DNA of 64,000 nucleotides from a virus. Numbering within the stretch: position 1 is the first letter of the stretch; each line of letters starts with the position of its first letter. A program made the position numbers and the translations under genes. The notes under the pieces were generated by a model. It saw nothing but the letters and a program-made list of their open reading frames with translations. It had not been told where the DNA came from and did not search any database. Positions 11,101 through 19,500 of this stretch are shown here, in pieces. The DNA lies in IMG/VR virus record IMGVR_UViG_3300003937_000346, positions 78,723 through 142,722 of that record. The stretch is one strand, 5' to 3'.

Positions 11101-11432
11101 GTATTTAAATCATTTCTTAAGTCTGTTACATCATCATCCGTGGCATATGTTAAATCAATACTACTTGTAAAAGATTCAATACTATCTAATCTACCATCAA
11201 CTAAATTATAATTTGTAGTTCCTGTTATATCTATTTGTGCGGAACCACTTACAACTGTTTCAGTATTTAATTTAGATTTTACACCACTTAAGAAGTGTAC
11301 CGATCCAGTATCGAGAGTTAAACTCCTATTTGTATCGATAGTACCTCCACCAGTTAGACCCTTACCACTACCAATTGTTATGGATGAGTGGTCAATGTGT
11401 TCATTACCTACGTAATATCTTCGTGGGAACCA
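5004..11432 (-). CDS. giant tail fibre, central segment (about 2140 codons, both ends frame-broken)
   Basis: The frame is open from 11432 to 5004. The only usable start is a GTG at 10565, inside a repeat, so it is not a natural start. The protein is built from phage fibre modules: at least 12 copies of NW(N/D)TAYGWGDH..AGYLTS, many blocks of TTGATFN..NGVITFTRNDGDTYTVD, and copies of DINVTGGTYNDANQTLTLNK. The upstream end (GNEHIDHSSITIGSGKGLTGGGT) is a classic fibre repeat that should follow the 593-aa segment ending at 11408. The downstream end should run into the S74 chaperone. With two single-frame corrections the whole gene would span 13189-4724, about 2820 residues. Likely role: long tail fibre shaft in host recognition. 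Confidence 0.8.
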   Translation of the reverse strand, partial: WFPRRYYVGNEHIDHSSITIGSGKGLTGGGTIDTNRSLTLDTGSVHFLSGVKSKLNTETVVSGSAQIDITGTTNYNLVDGRLDSIESFTSSIDLTYATDDDVTDLRNDLNTYTSSNDDTNSTQNGRLDSIESSTGSYLTSYNDEYTTGATFSTSNGVVTFTRNDGDQYTVDLDGRYLTSFTETDPIFTAHAVYDITSTQIGNWDTAYGWGDHSQEGYLTTYNNEYTTGATFNGSNGIITFTRNDGDTYTLNISSTLTDINVTGGTYNDSTQTLRLNKSNGTSIDVTGFAVDTVLHTTGATFNSSNGVVTFTKNGGDTYTVDLDGRYLTSFTETDPIFTAHAVYDITSTQISNWDTAYGWGNHASAGYLTSYTDTNEFVTGATFNDGNGIVTFTRNNGGDTFTVDLDGRYLEFETNGNTSDVNNVTRTIFSANNTNGSTSNRPVNWSTVYTLGGGYNALQLGTNEDYSESGLWVRQYNGNSASPQGSGWQNWTEVWTTNHFSANDRNNWNTAYGWGDHGTAGYLTSFTETDPVFTSHAAYDITSTQISNWDTAYGWGDHGSAGYLTSYNDEYTTGATFNGGNGIITFTRNDGDTYTVDISSTLTDINVTGGTYNDANQTLTLNKSNGSSVDVTGFAVDTVLHTTGATFNSSNGVITFTKNGGDTYTVDIDGRFLTSYTETQTLNDVTTLGATTSNDLQVGGLTISDTFPYLDFVDTNSFTDTADRFRVRAGGNNGMIQWSDSSAGTVTTLMTFLPDGKITMGNGIQFTATGGVDMGTNTITDGKVAQWNTAYGWGDHSQAGYLTTYNNEYTTGATFNTSNGVITFTRNDGDQFTVDIDGRYLTSFTETDTLSSVTSRGNSTNNSISVGDFLASHQSAQNATTKAEMLSMGVAKFRPHSTNSGTLAIAQVDAGNSVGLQFTNGAGTADWDMSLQPFGGNVGINKVNPSGALHVYSGTSERFLVSGDVHVQGSTDLNINGASRRLSFTSGTGTIRTTTANELYLQTNSTTAITIDANQNVEISGTLSASGYNKTNWDTAYGWGDHSQAGYVTSSGNTIIGTDSDINTSGSYVVDQLTMTDGVITSHSTRQLSELRIPDTRAAEKTPNEYTDQHLSLDFTDEYGSLGSWYSGITLKGWTGTYAAWQLISEADSGIGDTNLYFRQGNGTTWQSMRTVWTSANFANNSSNWNTAYGWGDHSQAGYLTSSSTQSKYLRSDTDDTTTGALTIGEGTNQARLIIKKADNDVSDHIVFYNGTTRIGEIGAQDDTWLRINQNTSKNIYTPRYIRADAGFFVDGTSKGINGSGNFIGGTIAGASDANVTNWDTAYEWGDHSQEGYLTSYNDEYTTGATFNGGNGIITFTRNDGDQYTVDISSTLTDINVTGGTYNDANQTLTLNKSNGSSVDVTGFAVDTVLHTTGATFNSGNGVVTFTKNGGDTYTVDLDGRYLTSESNSFLGDGGSANTHPGTNKVIFTGQVSAGSGALGMPTVDNSNAFLNINRHSGEYNSQLGFSSNGNIYYRKFSAAAINSTQAWLQVYHSGNFTNNSSNWNTAYGWGDHSTAGYITSQATDFVSKSSGGQFDGLITIKEDTNTSTTAGKSLLTLHNENSDISQQQSFIDFKFTDTNANYTPQVRIGAQVGPDADANAMSKEGAGSFVVYTAPVGSDELGNSSGLAEQFRVSYNGTVTAQGQIVATGGNSGNWNTAYGWGDHSQVGYLTSSSTQSKYLRTDVDDTIESGSIISFKTAAGTTRGFLQSTDTNDEHFIIATSGGEDIAFKDGGVAGTTNMVIRGDGNVVVTGSVTASGGNSGNWNTAYGWGDHSQEGYIKSFDNDIDYINSASFDTGTGVITGTGVGNAGFTVDIDGRYLKISDKAADSDKLDGIDSSEFLRSNTADTFTGTITMGTQKALVANNYGRGVYGIYSSTRYQHVWSMGTSYNLSDDGTSAGNLYGLAFTHTNVGGESKSGLDHQMLIMRNGTTVSAIGAGIWTDGTITTTSHGNSSQWNTAYGWGNHASAGYASSSHTHSTSDITSGTFVAARFSQSTRYNIGLILGYSSQTRDKIRVWDSSEYSIGMKNGYDYGHIGSGEYAMSFQMSNTAGRGWWWGDTSHTDDQGAASITTEGKMVIAKCSNCRRYFTCNGRCYCILRIR
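7111..10760 (-). repeat. long, near-identical internal repeats of the fibre gene
   Basis: A block of about 300 bp encoding the GGDTYTVD, TLTDINVTGGTY, NKSNGSSVDVTGFAVDTVLH and TTGATF series recurs at about 7111-7400, 9421-9715 and 10461-10750 with high nucleotide identity. Shorter YGWG-box repeats fill the gaps. Such repeats allow recombination that changes shaft length. Confidence 0.7.
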
Positions 11433-13189
11433 CTAGTAGATTCTAAACTATCTAACCTACCATCTAATGTTGTAAGATCACTATTAATTAGTAATCTTTC
11501 TTCACTTCCTTTAGTACCCGCTTTCCAAGTATTTTCACCCGTATCGTATATTAAAGAACCCGATAAAACACCTGGGGACTCCGTATCTCTTACTTCTATA
11601 CCCGCATTTGCCGCACCACTACCATTAAGTGATAAAATGTTATCGTCAATGTCTACTGTGGTTGAATCTACCCTTGTTTCTGTCCCTTTAACTAATAAAT
11701 TACCCTTTATTGTTACGTTTGAACCTGTAAACTCCAACCCTGTATCAACTTTAGTCTCAAAAGTTTCAAGATCGGTTAATCTTCCATCGTGGGACCCTGA
11801 AGTTGTTTCTAAAGAATCTAATCTTCCATCATGTGAACCACTTGTTGTTTCTAAACTACTTAGTTTTCCCTCATGAGAACCTGAAGTTGTTTCTAAAGAC
11901 CCAATCTTCCCTTCTATTGTTGAAAGGTCGTTAGAAACAAGGAAACTCCCCGTTTTAGATTCAATACTATCTAACCTACCGTCATGGGACCCACTTATTG
12001 TCTCTAAACTGTTTAATCTGCCGTGATGTGAAGAAGTGACGGACTCTATATAATCTAACCTTAGATTACTTGATCCACTTGTTGTCTCTAAAGAATCTAA
12101 TCTACCATCGGTTGATGATGTGTATGTATTTAAATCGGTTCTGAGTGTTGTAACATCATTATCCGTAGCATAAGTATCGTCAATACTTGAAGTGAATTCC
12201 TCAAGACTATCTAATCTACCATTTTGATTACTATTTGTGTTATCATTTGATGATGTGTATGTGTTAAAGGAACCAGTATCAACTAAAGTGGAAAAATCAA
12301 TAGATCCACTAAGTATTCCTGTTTTCCAAGTTGCAATACCATTATTATCTACCGATAAAACTCTATTCTCATATCCTGAGTCAATTGATGGTAATCCACC
12401 ACCGACAGTTGCCGTTACAGTACCTGTTTGAGGTGATGCAAAACTAACAACCACTTGATTAACACTTGTTGCCTCTATTTTCTGTGGGATAATAACCTCA
12501 TCATTACTGTCAAAAACCTCAATAGAGGGGTGTTTTTCGTTTAAATTGTGATTTAATGTCCATGTACTTGTTGCACTTGTAACTTCTAACTTTGCAGTTT
12601 TACCTTCTCCACCGTCCGATTCCGAGGCAACCCCTGAAAGGAATACAACCGCATCACCACCTGTGGTACCACTTATTTTTATACCTGTTGAATCATCGAA
12701 TTTAATTCTTGTGAACGTAGAATCGATAGAAGTCGATCCCGCGTCTGATCCTGAGATTTTAATTGGCACATCTGTTAAACCTAAACCACTACCTGTAAAT
12801 TCTGTTGCTGTGAGAGACCCTGTTACTGTAGTATCCGTATTAATATGTAAACCATCCGCATCAATAGATGCTGTGGAGGTTGAACTCGCTATTCGATCTA
12901 AACTAAGACCCGTAACTCCTGATGCAGGAATATTATAAAGTCCACCACCATCACCAATAAAGGATGAACTGATATTAGTTGCCGTTAAATCGCCAACTAA
13001 GTCAATATTACCAAAATTTTGTGTGTTTGTGATTATTACTTCTTCGACGGAAGGTCCGTTTGAACCTGATTTTGATAAGAAAATCTTACCGTCGGTTGTA
13101 TTCATGGATAATTCACCAAGTAGTAGTTGTGAATTAATCGGAATCTTACCGGATATAGCGCTTCTACGCAGTTTAACTGTCTGTCCCAT
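11408..13189 (-). CDS. giant tail fibre, N-terminal segment, 593 aa
   Basis: Starts at ATG 13189 (MGQTVKLRRSAISG) with a late-type box upstream. The N-terminal part (KIPINSQLLLGELSMNTTDGKIFLSK) is a conserved fibre opening: a virion-anchoring sequence followed by GELAMNT-type repeats. The middle has many LETTSGSHDGRLDSLE heptad-like repeats. A module near residue 500 (TIKGNLLVKGTETRVDST) is followed by VDIDDNILSLNGSG and is shared with three neighbouring proteins. It stops at 11408 within a repeat (TSGSHEDIT). The next frame continues with fibre sequence, so the stop is most likely an indel or a frame switch rather than a natural end. Confidence 0.78.
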   Translation of the reverse strand: MGQTVKLRRSAISGKIPINSQLLLGELSMNTTDGKIFLSKSGSNGPSVEEVIITNTQNFGNIDLVGDLTATNISSSFIGDGGGLYNIPASGVTGLSLDRIASSTSTASIDADGLHINTDTTVTGSLTATEFTGSGLGLTDVPIKISGSDAGSTSIDSTFTRIKFDDSTGIKISGTTGGDAVVFLSGVASESDGGEGKTAKLEVTSATSTWTLNHNLNEKHPSIEVFDSNDEVIIPQKIEATSVNQVVVSFASPQTGTVTATVGGGLPSIDSGYENRVLSVDNNGIATWKTGILSGSIDFSTLVDTGSFNTYTSSNDNTNSNQNGRLDSLEEFTSSIDDTYATDNDVTTLRTDLNTYTSSTDGRLDSLETTSGSSNLRLDYIESVTSSHHGRLNSLETISGSHDGRLDSIESKTGSFLVSNDLSTIEGKIGSLETTSGSHEGKLSSLETTSGSHDGRLDSLETTSGSHDGRLTDLETFETKVDTGLEFTGSNVTIKGNLLVKGTETRVDSTTVDIDDNILSLNGSGAANAGIEVRDTESPGVLSGSLIYDTGENTWKAGTKGSEERLLINSDLTTLDGRLDSLESTSGSHEDIT

Positions 13190-13210
13190 ATATATGGATC
13201 TCTCTAAATG

Positions 13211-13218
13211 TATTTATA
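13211..13218 (-). promoter_or_regulatory. TATAAATA box (T4-late-like orientation)
   Basis: The coding strand reads TATAAATA 21 nt upstream of the fibre ATG (13189). This is the T4 late promoter core in its usual orientation, the only such case noticed before a structural gene here. A reversed TATTTATA box lies at 13261-13268. Which one is used cannot be told from sequence. Confidence 0.4.
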
Positions 13219-13260
13219 GTGATATCTATCACTTTTATTATGATCTATATAGATCTTTAT

Positions 13261-13268
13261 TATAAATA
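13261..13268 (-). promoter_or_regulatory. putative late promoter box TATTTATA
   Basis: Coding-strand GTATTTATAATAAAG, 72 nt upstream of the fibre start and just downstream of a terminator hairpin, matching the extended box before the 1119-aa gene (19925-19932). Confidence 0.45.
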
Positions 13269-13291
13269 CTACTTAATATCAATATATAAAG

Positions 13292-13320
13292 AAAATCCCC
13301 TGATTTCTCAAGGGATTTTT
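13292..13320 (-). terminator. rho-independent terminator with GAAA tetraloop
   Basis: On the minus strand AAATCCCTTGA and TCAGGGGATTT pair as an 11-bp stem (one G:T) closing a GAAA (GNRA) loop, followed by TCTTTATAT. It lies about 20 bp after the stop of the 646-aa fibre protein. The T-run on plus (TTTTT) could make it bidirectional. Confidence 0.75.
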
Positions 13321-13338
13321 GTGTAATAAATATTTAAT

Positions 13339-15279
13339 TTAGTTTTTAGTAAGTTCCTCCATCAATAACGGTAGAAAATTTGTGTTATATGCCAATACAC
13401 TACCATCATCAGTAAGTAAAGAATCACCCATAGTGTTCTTACCTGTTGCTACAGGTATTGAACCAATTCCTAAACTACTTTCCGAACCGTAAGCTCCCGC
13501 AGTTGTCCCAAGTAATTTACTTGATTTTCCTGATGAAGAAACAAACATCCAATGGTCATCTTGTGAATCCCATACTAAAGATGCAGATACACCTGAAGAT
13601 CCTGAATCCATAACCTCAAAACCTGCGTATCTTTCAAATGGTGAATATGCGTTTAATTTAATAATATTGTCATCGATTTCGACTGTTTGTGATTGTATAT
13701 TCACTTCGGTAGCCGTACCTAATATTTCTAAGTTACCTGATATTGTTACATTATCATTAACTGTTAATGTTCCATCAATTTCAGTATTACCTGTTACACC
13801 AAGTGTTCCACCTATAGTAGAATTACCTGTGATGGTTGCCGTGGCACCACCTAAATCACCTGATGCTTCAACATCACCAGTTACGTCTAATGTTGATCCG
13901 TCAAATGTTAACTTTGAACTATCTTCAATTGCTCCTCCCGTACCTGCTAATACTACTCTACCTGATGTTAAATCTTCTACGATTGCACTTGCTAATGTAG
14001 ATTCACCATCAACATCTAAACTAGATTTTAATTGTGCAGAACCTGTAACGTTTAGTGTTGAATTAATTCCGACCGCACCTTTTAGTTCCGTAGTACCTAC
14101 CGAAGTTAATGAACTTGCCGCAGATATATCGTTACCAATTGTTGAACTACCCACACTAATAACATTAGTTGTTGAGTTGTATGTTAAATCAGCGTCATCC
14201 TGTAATGAGTCTCCGTCAACTGCGAAAGGTATTCTGTTAGCAGTTAATGGTGTACCATTATTATCAAGTAATGTCTCTCCTTGTACCCTTGAGTCTAATG
14301 TGTCTTGTACTAATTTGTTATTTCCGTCTAAACCAATAAAGATTGCTGTATCTCCGTCAGGAATATTTGATAATTCAATGTCTCCCGAATTTACAGTAAT
14401 TGTGTCCGAACTTGCATCACCTAAAGTAACGTTACCTTTTAAGTCTGTAGTTCCCGATACCGTTAAGTCACCTGGTAGAGCCAAACTATTTACAGATAAT
14501 CCACCTTCAAGGTTTAAGTCTTGAATGTGTGCCGTTCCACTTACGTATAATTCTCTCCATGCCTTAGTTGTAGAACCTAAATCAAATGCGTCATTTACAT
14601 CTGGTATGAATGAAGATGATATATCCGCACCAAATGAAACAAAGTCTGTTGATGCATCACCAACACTAATATTTCCACCTAAGTTTATATTTCCTGCAAT
14701 GTCCGCATCTCCCGTAAGTCTAAGATTTGAACCCGTAATTTCTCCTTCCGAAACTAATTTTCCTACAGTCGCAGTTAAAGCAACCCCTAAACTATCTCCT
14801 AGGTTTGTTGCTCCCGTAACTCCTAAAGTTCCACCGATAGTTTGATTTCCTGTTACGGTTACCGTACCACCAGTTACATTTGTTAGGTTAGCGTTAGAAC
14901 CTGTAAGTGATGTTATTGTTACATTAGAAATTAAATTACCCTCTATGTTACCTGTTAAATCTACCCTGTCATTACCAACTCCATCATTATTTAATATGTA
15001 TAATGATTCGTCTCCTGACGCGTAAAATGGAGTTCCGTCTAAAATTGATCCGTAAGTACCAACACCTATTGTGGGTGCATTGGTTCCTGAATATATTTTT
15101 GATGTTGGTTTGAACGCTCCGGCGACTCCTTCGTCACTAGAAACGGGTGACCCAACAAATACGAAAGGTCCAGCTAAATCTGAGATCGATCCTGACGCTA
15201 TCAAGACTTCACCATTTCTTGTGGTTGTTGCCTTTACACTGTCTATCGAACCTCTTCTGTGTTTAATAATTTGAGCCAT
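13339..15279 (-). CDS. tail fibre-like structural protein, 646 aa
   Basis: Begins MAQIIKHRRGSIDSVKATT, a conserved opening of phage fibre proteins that use G.L.IASGS repeats. Most of the length is short beta-repeats alternating Gly-Asn-Thr-Val and Asp-Gly (TITGNSTIGGTLGVTGNTEIDG), typical of triple beta-helix shafts. Near residue 530 it carries the shared module TISGNLEILGTATEV, then TVEIDDNIIKLN, then SASLVWDSQDDHWMF. It ends with a short tail (LPLLMEELTKN) before a strong terminator and has its own late-type box at 15317-15324. It is therefore probably a separate transcript. Virion fibre or whisker role is inferred. Confidence 0.7.
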   Translation of the reverse strand: MAQIIKHRRGSIDSVKATTTRNGEVLIASGSISDLAGPFVFVGSPVSSDEGVAGAFKPTSKIYSGTNAPTIGVGTYGSILDGTPFYASGDESLYILNNDGVGNDRVDLTGNIEGNLISNVTITSLTGSNANLTNVTGGTVTVTGNQTIGGTLGVTGATNLGDSLGVALTATVGKLVSEGEITGSNLRLTGDADIAGNINLGGNISVGDASTDFVSFGADISSSFIPDVNDAFDLGSTTKAWRELYVSGTAHIQDLNLEGGLSVNSLALPGDLTVSGTTDLKGNVTLGDASSDTITVNSGDIELSNIPDGDTAIFIGLDGNNKLVQDTLDSRVQGETLLDNNGTPLTANRIPFAVDGDSLQDDADLTYNSTTNVISVGSSTIGNDISAASSLTSVGTTELKGAVGINSTLNVTGSAQLKSSLDVDGESTLASAIVEDLTSGRVVLAGTGGAIEDSSKLTFDGSTLDVTGDVEASGDLGGATATITGNSTIGGTLGVTGNTEIDGTLTVNDNVTISGNLEILGTATEVNIQSQTVEIDDNIIKLNAYSPFERYAGFEVMDSGSSGVSASLVWDSQDDHWMFVSSSGKSSKLLGTTAGAYGSESSLGIGSIPVATGKNTMGDSLLTDDGSVLAYNTNFLPLLMEELTKN

Positions 15280-15316
15280 CTTCTTTTTTAAATTTTGTCT
15301 TTATTTGATTTATTAT

Positions 15317-15324
15317 TATAAATA
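15317..15324 (-). promoter_or_regulatory. putative late promoter box TATTTATA
   Basis: Coding-strand GATATTTATAATAAT, 38 nt upstream of the ATG at 15279, in a 54-bp intergenic gap; no -33 TTG element at the usual spacing. Confidence 0.5.
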
Positions 15325-15333
15325 TCTTGAATA

Positions 15334-16542
15334 TTAGAAACCACCAAGGTCCATGACAGAATTATTATTAATATCTCCTATCGATCCTAAGTTTTCAATG
15401 TTTAGTGATGCGGACCTTATTTGATTCTCTATTTGATTTTTTAATATACTCATCGCACCCGACACAATTAATGAATCTTGAGTTATGTCTTGCGATTGTA
15501 ATGTTGTTTGTCCTTCAACCTTTAAGTCTCCTTTTATTATGACCGAGCCAGTTACTTGTAGATCACTTGTTGATGACCAATATGAACCTGAATTACCCCA
15601 TACTAAATCGTCTTGTCTTGCAATTGGTAATTCACTTCCCTCTTGACCCGCAATCCACTGATCATTCGTAGCATCCCATAATAAAGAACCTGATACGGTA
15701 TTAGGATTTACTGTGTCTTTAATACTTAATCCACCAAAATTAGATTCGTTACCGTTTAACTCTATAATATTATCATTAACGATAACCGTCTCAGATAATG
15801 ATGAGGTTACAGTTCCATGTACAGTAAAGTCTCCTGTTAAATCTAAAGATCCACTTATCTGTATGTCATTCGTAGTGGCATAAAATGAACCTGTAGGTTT
15901 AAATATATCTTGTATAGCACTAGCACCACCTCCACCTAATTGGTCACTTAATGTTCTACCAACATATTGGTAAACACTCATGTATACATATTGATTACTT
16001 GAAGGGGTACCACTTATAAATTGTACTACACCTGTTTTGTAATCAAAAGAATAGGTAGATGGTTGTCTTAAATCACTATTTGATGGGGAGGAAGAATTAG
16101 TTGAAACAAAAAGTTTAATTAAATAACCTGGTGTGGAATCCTCAACTGTTGAGTTTGCCAAACCTGATATGGCATATTTTGGTGAAATGAAATTTACTTC
16201 TTGATCATTACTAATCAACTGTGCCCCTATACCGTCATTTGAACCGACGGGATCTAAGAAAAACCAAACCTCCCTATTTAAATCAGATTTAGTTAATTTA
16301 TGTCTGTACCAATATTTTAATACATCTAAACTTGTATCACTATCGGTATAGACAGATAAGTGATCTGAACTACCATTAAATGGTAAGTTTGAAGAAGGTA
16401 TGAGACTTTGGTCAACATAAATTTCACTACTATTTAAATCCAATACAGAAGTGAATGATTCTTGTGAATCTAGTAGGTTGTTGTGTGTATACCTCTTACT
16501 TTGGAGGAACCTTGATGATTTTATATTCTTATCGTATGCCAT
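15334..16542 (-). CDS. structural protein with shared fibre module, 402 aa
   Basis: The N-terminal half (residues 1-200) is a globular domain that is not recognised (KYWYRHKLTKSDLNREVWFFLDPVGSN; FSYDYKTGVVQFISGTP-type beta strands). Residues about 220-300 hold the shared module: SGSLDLTGDFTVHGTVT, TVIVNDNIIELNG, VSGSLLWDATNDQWIAG. A second short copy of GSVIIKGDLKVEGQTTLQSQ follows. The ATG lies 5 nt after the stop of the 1119-aa protein, so the two are probably made from one transcript. Repeated use of one module in adjacent proteins suggests they assemble together on the virion. Confidence 0.65.
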   Translation of the reverse strand: MAYDKNIKSSRFLQSKRYTHNNLLDSQESFTSVLDLNSSEIYVDQSLIPSSNLPFNGSSDHLSVYTDSDTSLDVLKYWYRHKLTKSDLNREVWFFLDPVGSNDGIGAQLISNDQEVNFISPKYAISGLANSTVEDSTPGYLIKLFVSTNSSSPSNSDLRQPSTYSFDYKTGVVQFISGTPSSNQYVYMSVYQYVGRTLSDQLGGGGASAIQDIFKPTGSFYATTNDIQISGSLDLTGDFTVHGTVTSSLSETVIVNDNIIELNGNESNFGGLSIKDTVNPNTVSGSLLWDATNDQWIAGQEGSELPIARQDDLVWGNSGSYWSSTSDLQVTGSVIIKGDLKVEGQTTLQSQDITQDSLIVSGAMSILKNQIENQIRSASLNIENLGSIGDINNNSVMDLGGF

Positions 16543-16547
16543 GTCTC

Positions 16548-19500
16548 TTAACTAAAACTTACACTTAAACTTGTTATGGGTGTTGGGTCCCCTTTGTATC
16601 TAACCAATACCATAATTTCATTATAGGTTGAATTCAGGAACATACCGTCTGAATTTCTCATAGGTAAAGAATATGAACCCCCTGAACCCGATCCACCTGT
16701 ATTACCGTACAAATCTATATCTAAACCAAATGGGTTAGTACCATCTGTGTTAGAACTTATTGATCCAACAAAATTTTCTAATGTTTTAGTTGGGTCATAA
16801 AATCTTGCGTTTGCATAAACATTAGTTGTAGAAGATTCAAATAGTATTACCACAGATGCTGAGTTATTATTTGTTGAGTCCCATGAAACTAAAGACGTTC
16901 CACCTACATTAATACTCATACTTGTTTTTGTTCCTGATGTGGAAAATTTTCTAACATAATACTTATAATCACTACTATTACTTGGGTTAGTTAACCAATA
17001 TCCATTGTTACCACCTGGTTTAACTAAACGGTTAGGTCTTACTTGTAAATCTTTAGGACCCAAAATACCATATTCATTATAGGTGTTATCCCAAGAAGTT
17101 CCACCAAATGAAAGTAAATTATCATTCAGTTCTAATCTTCTACCCTCACCCGTAAAATTTTCAGAAGTGTTAGATGAACCATCGTATGTTTGTGATCTAC
17201 CATAATAATGTAAACTACCACTTGATGCCGGTTGTCCAAACGTTCCCGCTATGTGTACGGACCTACTTTCAGAATCAGACCTACTTCCACCGAATCCGGC
17301 TCCACTTATTGAAACCGACTGGTTAGCTGAGGTACCATACGAATTACCCGCACTCCAACTCAAACCTGAATTAAGTTTTATTTTATCATTAATGTGTGGA
17401 ATTGTACCACTCGACCTTAAATCTGTAAATGTTTCATCATAAAACACATTACTTGTTGATATTCTACCGTTAGAGACACTTGCAGTTCTTTGACCACTAT
17501 TACCTGACATTGAACCGTGTGTACCGTTTTGGTACAACTTATTAAATGTACCCCCAATGGACCCACTCGCGTTAAACGTTGCCGTTTGTAAGTATGGTGC
17601 CCCACTTAAAGATCTTGATGTTGCGGTTAATTGTTCCATAGAATCAATATTTGCCGAAACACCTAAATTAGTTGACCCTATACCACTTTCAATTGTCGGC
17701 ATTGGTCCATATAGTATCTCAGTATTACTCTCTATTGGTGTGGTAAAATCACTTGACCCACTTGCTATAGATATCGAACTTGATATATGGTAATACCCAA
17801 TATCGTCTATAGTATTACCAGCATTTAAAATTGTTGGACTAAAGACTCCACTATATTTACCGTCTTGATACCCTGCGGGAATTAATTCAGGATTTGCCGA
17901 TTCAATCTTACCAAGAGTAACTCCATTAGTTGTTCCCGCACCAGATTGTATTATTAAATGATTAGAACTTGATTCTTCCAATAAAACTCTGTTATGGTCG
18001 AATTTTTTAAACGTAAAAGATCCTGAAACTTTAAACGTTGTGGGTGTTCCGCTACTTAATCTACCTAAACCAAATAAATTACCATCATTTGATGATCTAA
18101 CAGTTGTTGAACCACCGTATCTACTTGTAAATGAGTGTCTATAATTACTATTTGTATAAAAAGTACCGAATGACCCTAAGATTGTTCCACCAATACTAGC
18201 AAATCCACTATCAATAAGGTCAATTAGTGTTGTATTTGTTGTTCCTGAAGGAAGATATCCACCAATACCCGAATCTGTTGATGTATTAAATGTGTTTTTA
18301 GTATATCCGTTATAATATTTGGTGTTTGGAGAGGCATCAGGTGCTGAAGAGGATAATAACCCCGCCATAAACCTAATAATCTCCGAAACGTCTGTGTTTT
18401 CATTAAAATTATTAAAATATGAACCATTCATGGTCCCCCAATCATTTGAAGTGGGTTGACCCACGTTAATATTTTCTGCATGTAATGATTTTGACACAAT
18501 TACACCATATTTTCCTGTTATAGAACCATCGGGTGAATCTAAACCACTACCCGATATTTGTAAATTTTCAGATGTACCATAATATGAACCTGTTTGTTGG
18601 AATATATTACTTGCTTCGATATCTGTTTGTGCATTACCAATAGCATCACTTAAAGATGCGGAAATGTCTTCTAATTCTTGGTCTGTCGCATAAGTGTTAT
18701 CTAAAGAAGTACTAAATAATTCTAAACCATCAATCCTTGTTTCATGATCAGACCCTGTCGTTTCTAATTCGACTAACCTACCATCATGTAATGTGAATGT
18801 GGAATCAACCGATTGTGATAATTCGTTTATCGAAGATGATAATGACGATGATAAATCAGTTAGGTCATTATTAACCTGATCAAAAGATGAGGATACTGAC
18901 TGTGATAAATCATTTATTGATGATGATAATGATGAGGACAATTCACTTATTGATCCTGATAATGAAGACGATAAGTCTGTTAATTGTTGGTCTGTCGCGA
19001 ATGTGGCGTCTAATGAAGAACTAAAGTCCTCCAAATTCACAACCCTACCATCTAATGAAGACGATAGATCACCTATTGATGAGGTGATTGATTGTGATAA
19101 ATCCGTTAATTGTTGGTCCGTTGCAAATGTTGCATCTAATGAAGAACTAAATAACTCTAAGTCAACTAACCTACCGTCATGTAGAGTAAACGTAGAGTCG
19201 ACAGATGAAGATAATTCATTTATTGATGATGATAATGATGAGGATAAATCTGTTAAATCTGTATTGACTTGGTCAAACGACGACGACACTGATTGTGATA
19301 AATCATTAATCGATGACGACACTGAAGACGATAAATCTGTTAAATCCGTATTAACCTGATCAAATGATGAGGATACTGATTGTGATAATTCGTTTATAGA
19401 AGATGATATTGAAGATGAAAGAGTTGTTAATTCACTCTCTATTACTATATTTTCTTCTAACCCTAAAGGTCCTCCAACCCATCTATCAGTTGTTGTATCC

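Noticed and set aside
13667-14845. Long plus-strand open frames opposite the 646-aa fibre gene
   Set aside because: Composition is Ser/Pro/Val-rich shadow of a Gly/Thr/Asn repeat gene; no domain or promoter.
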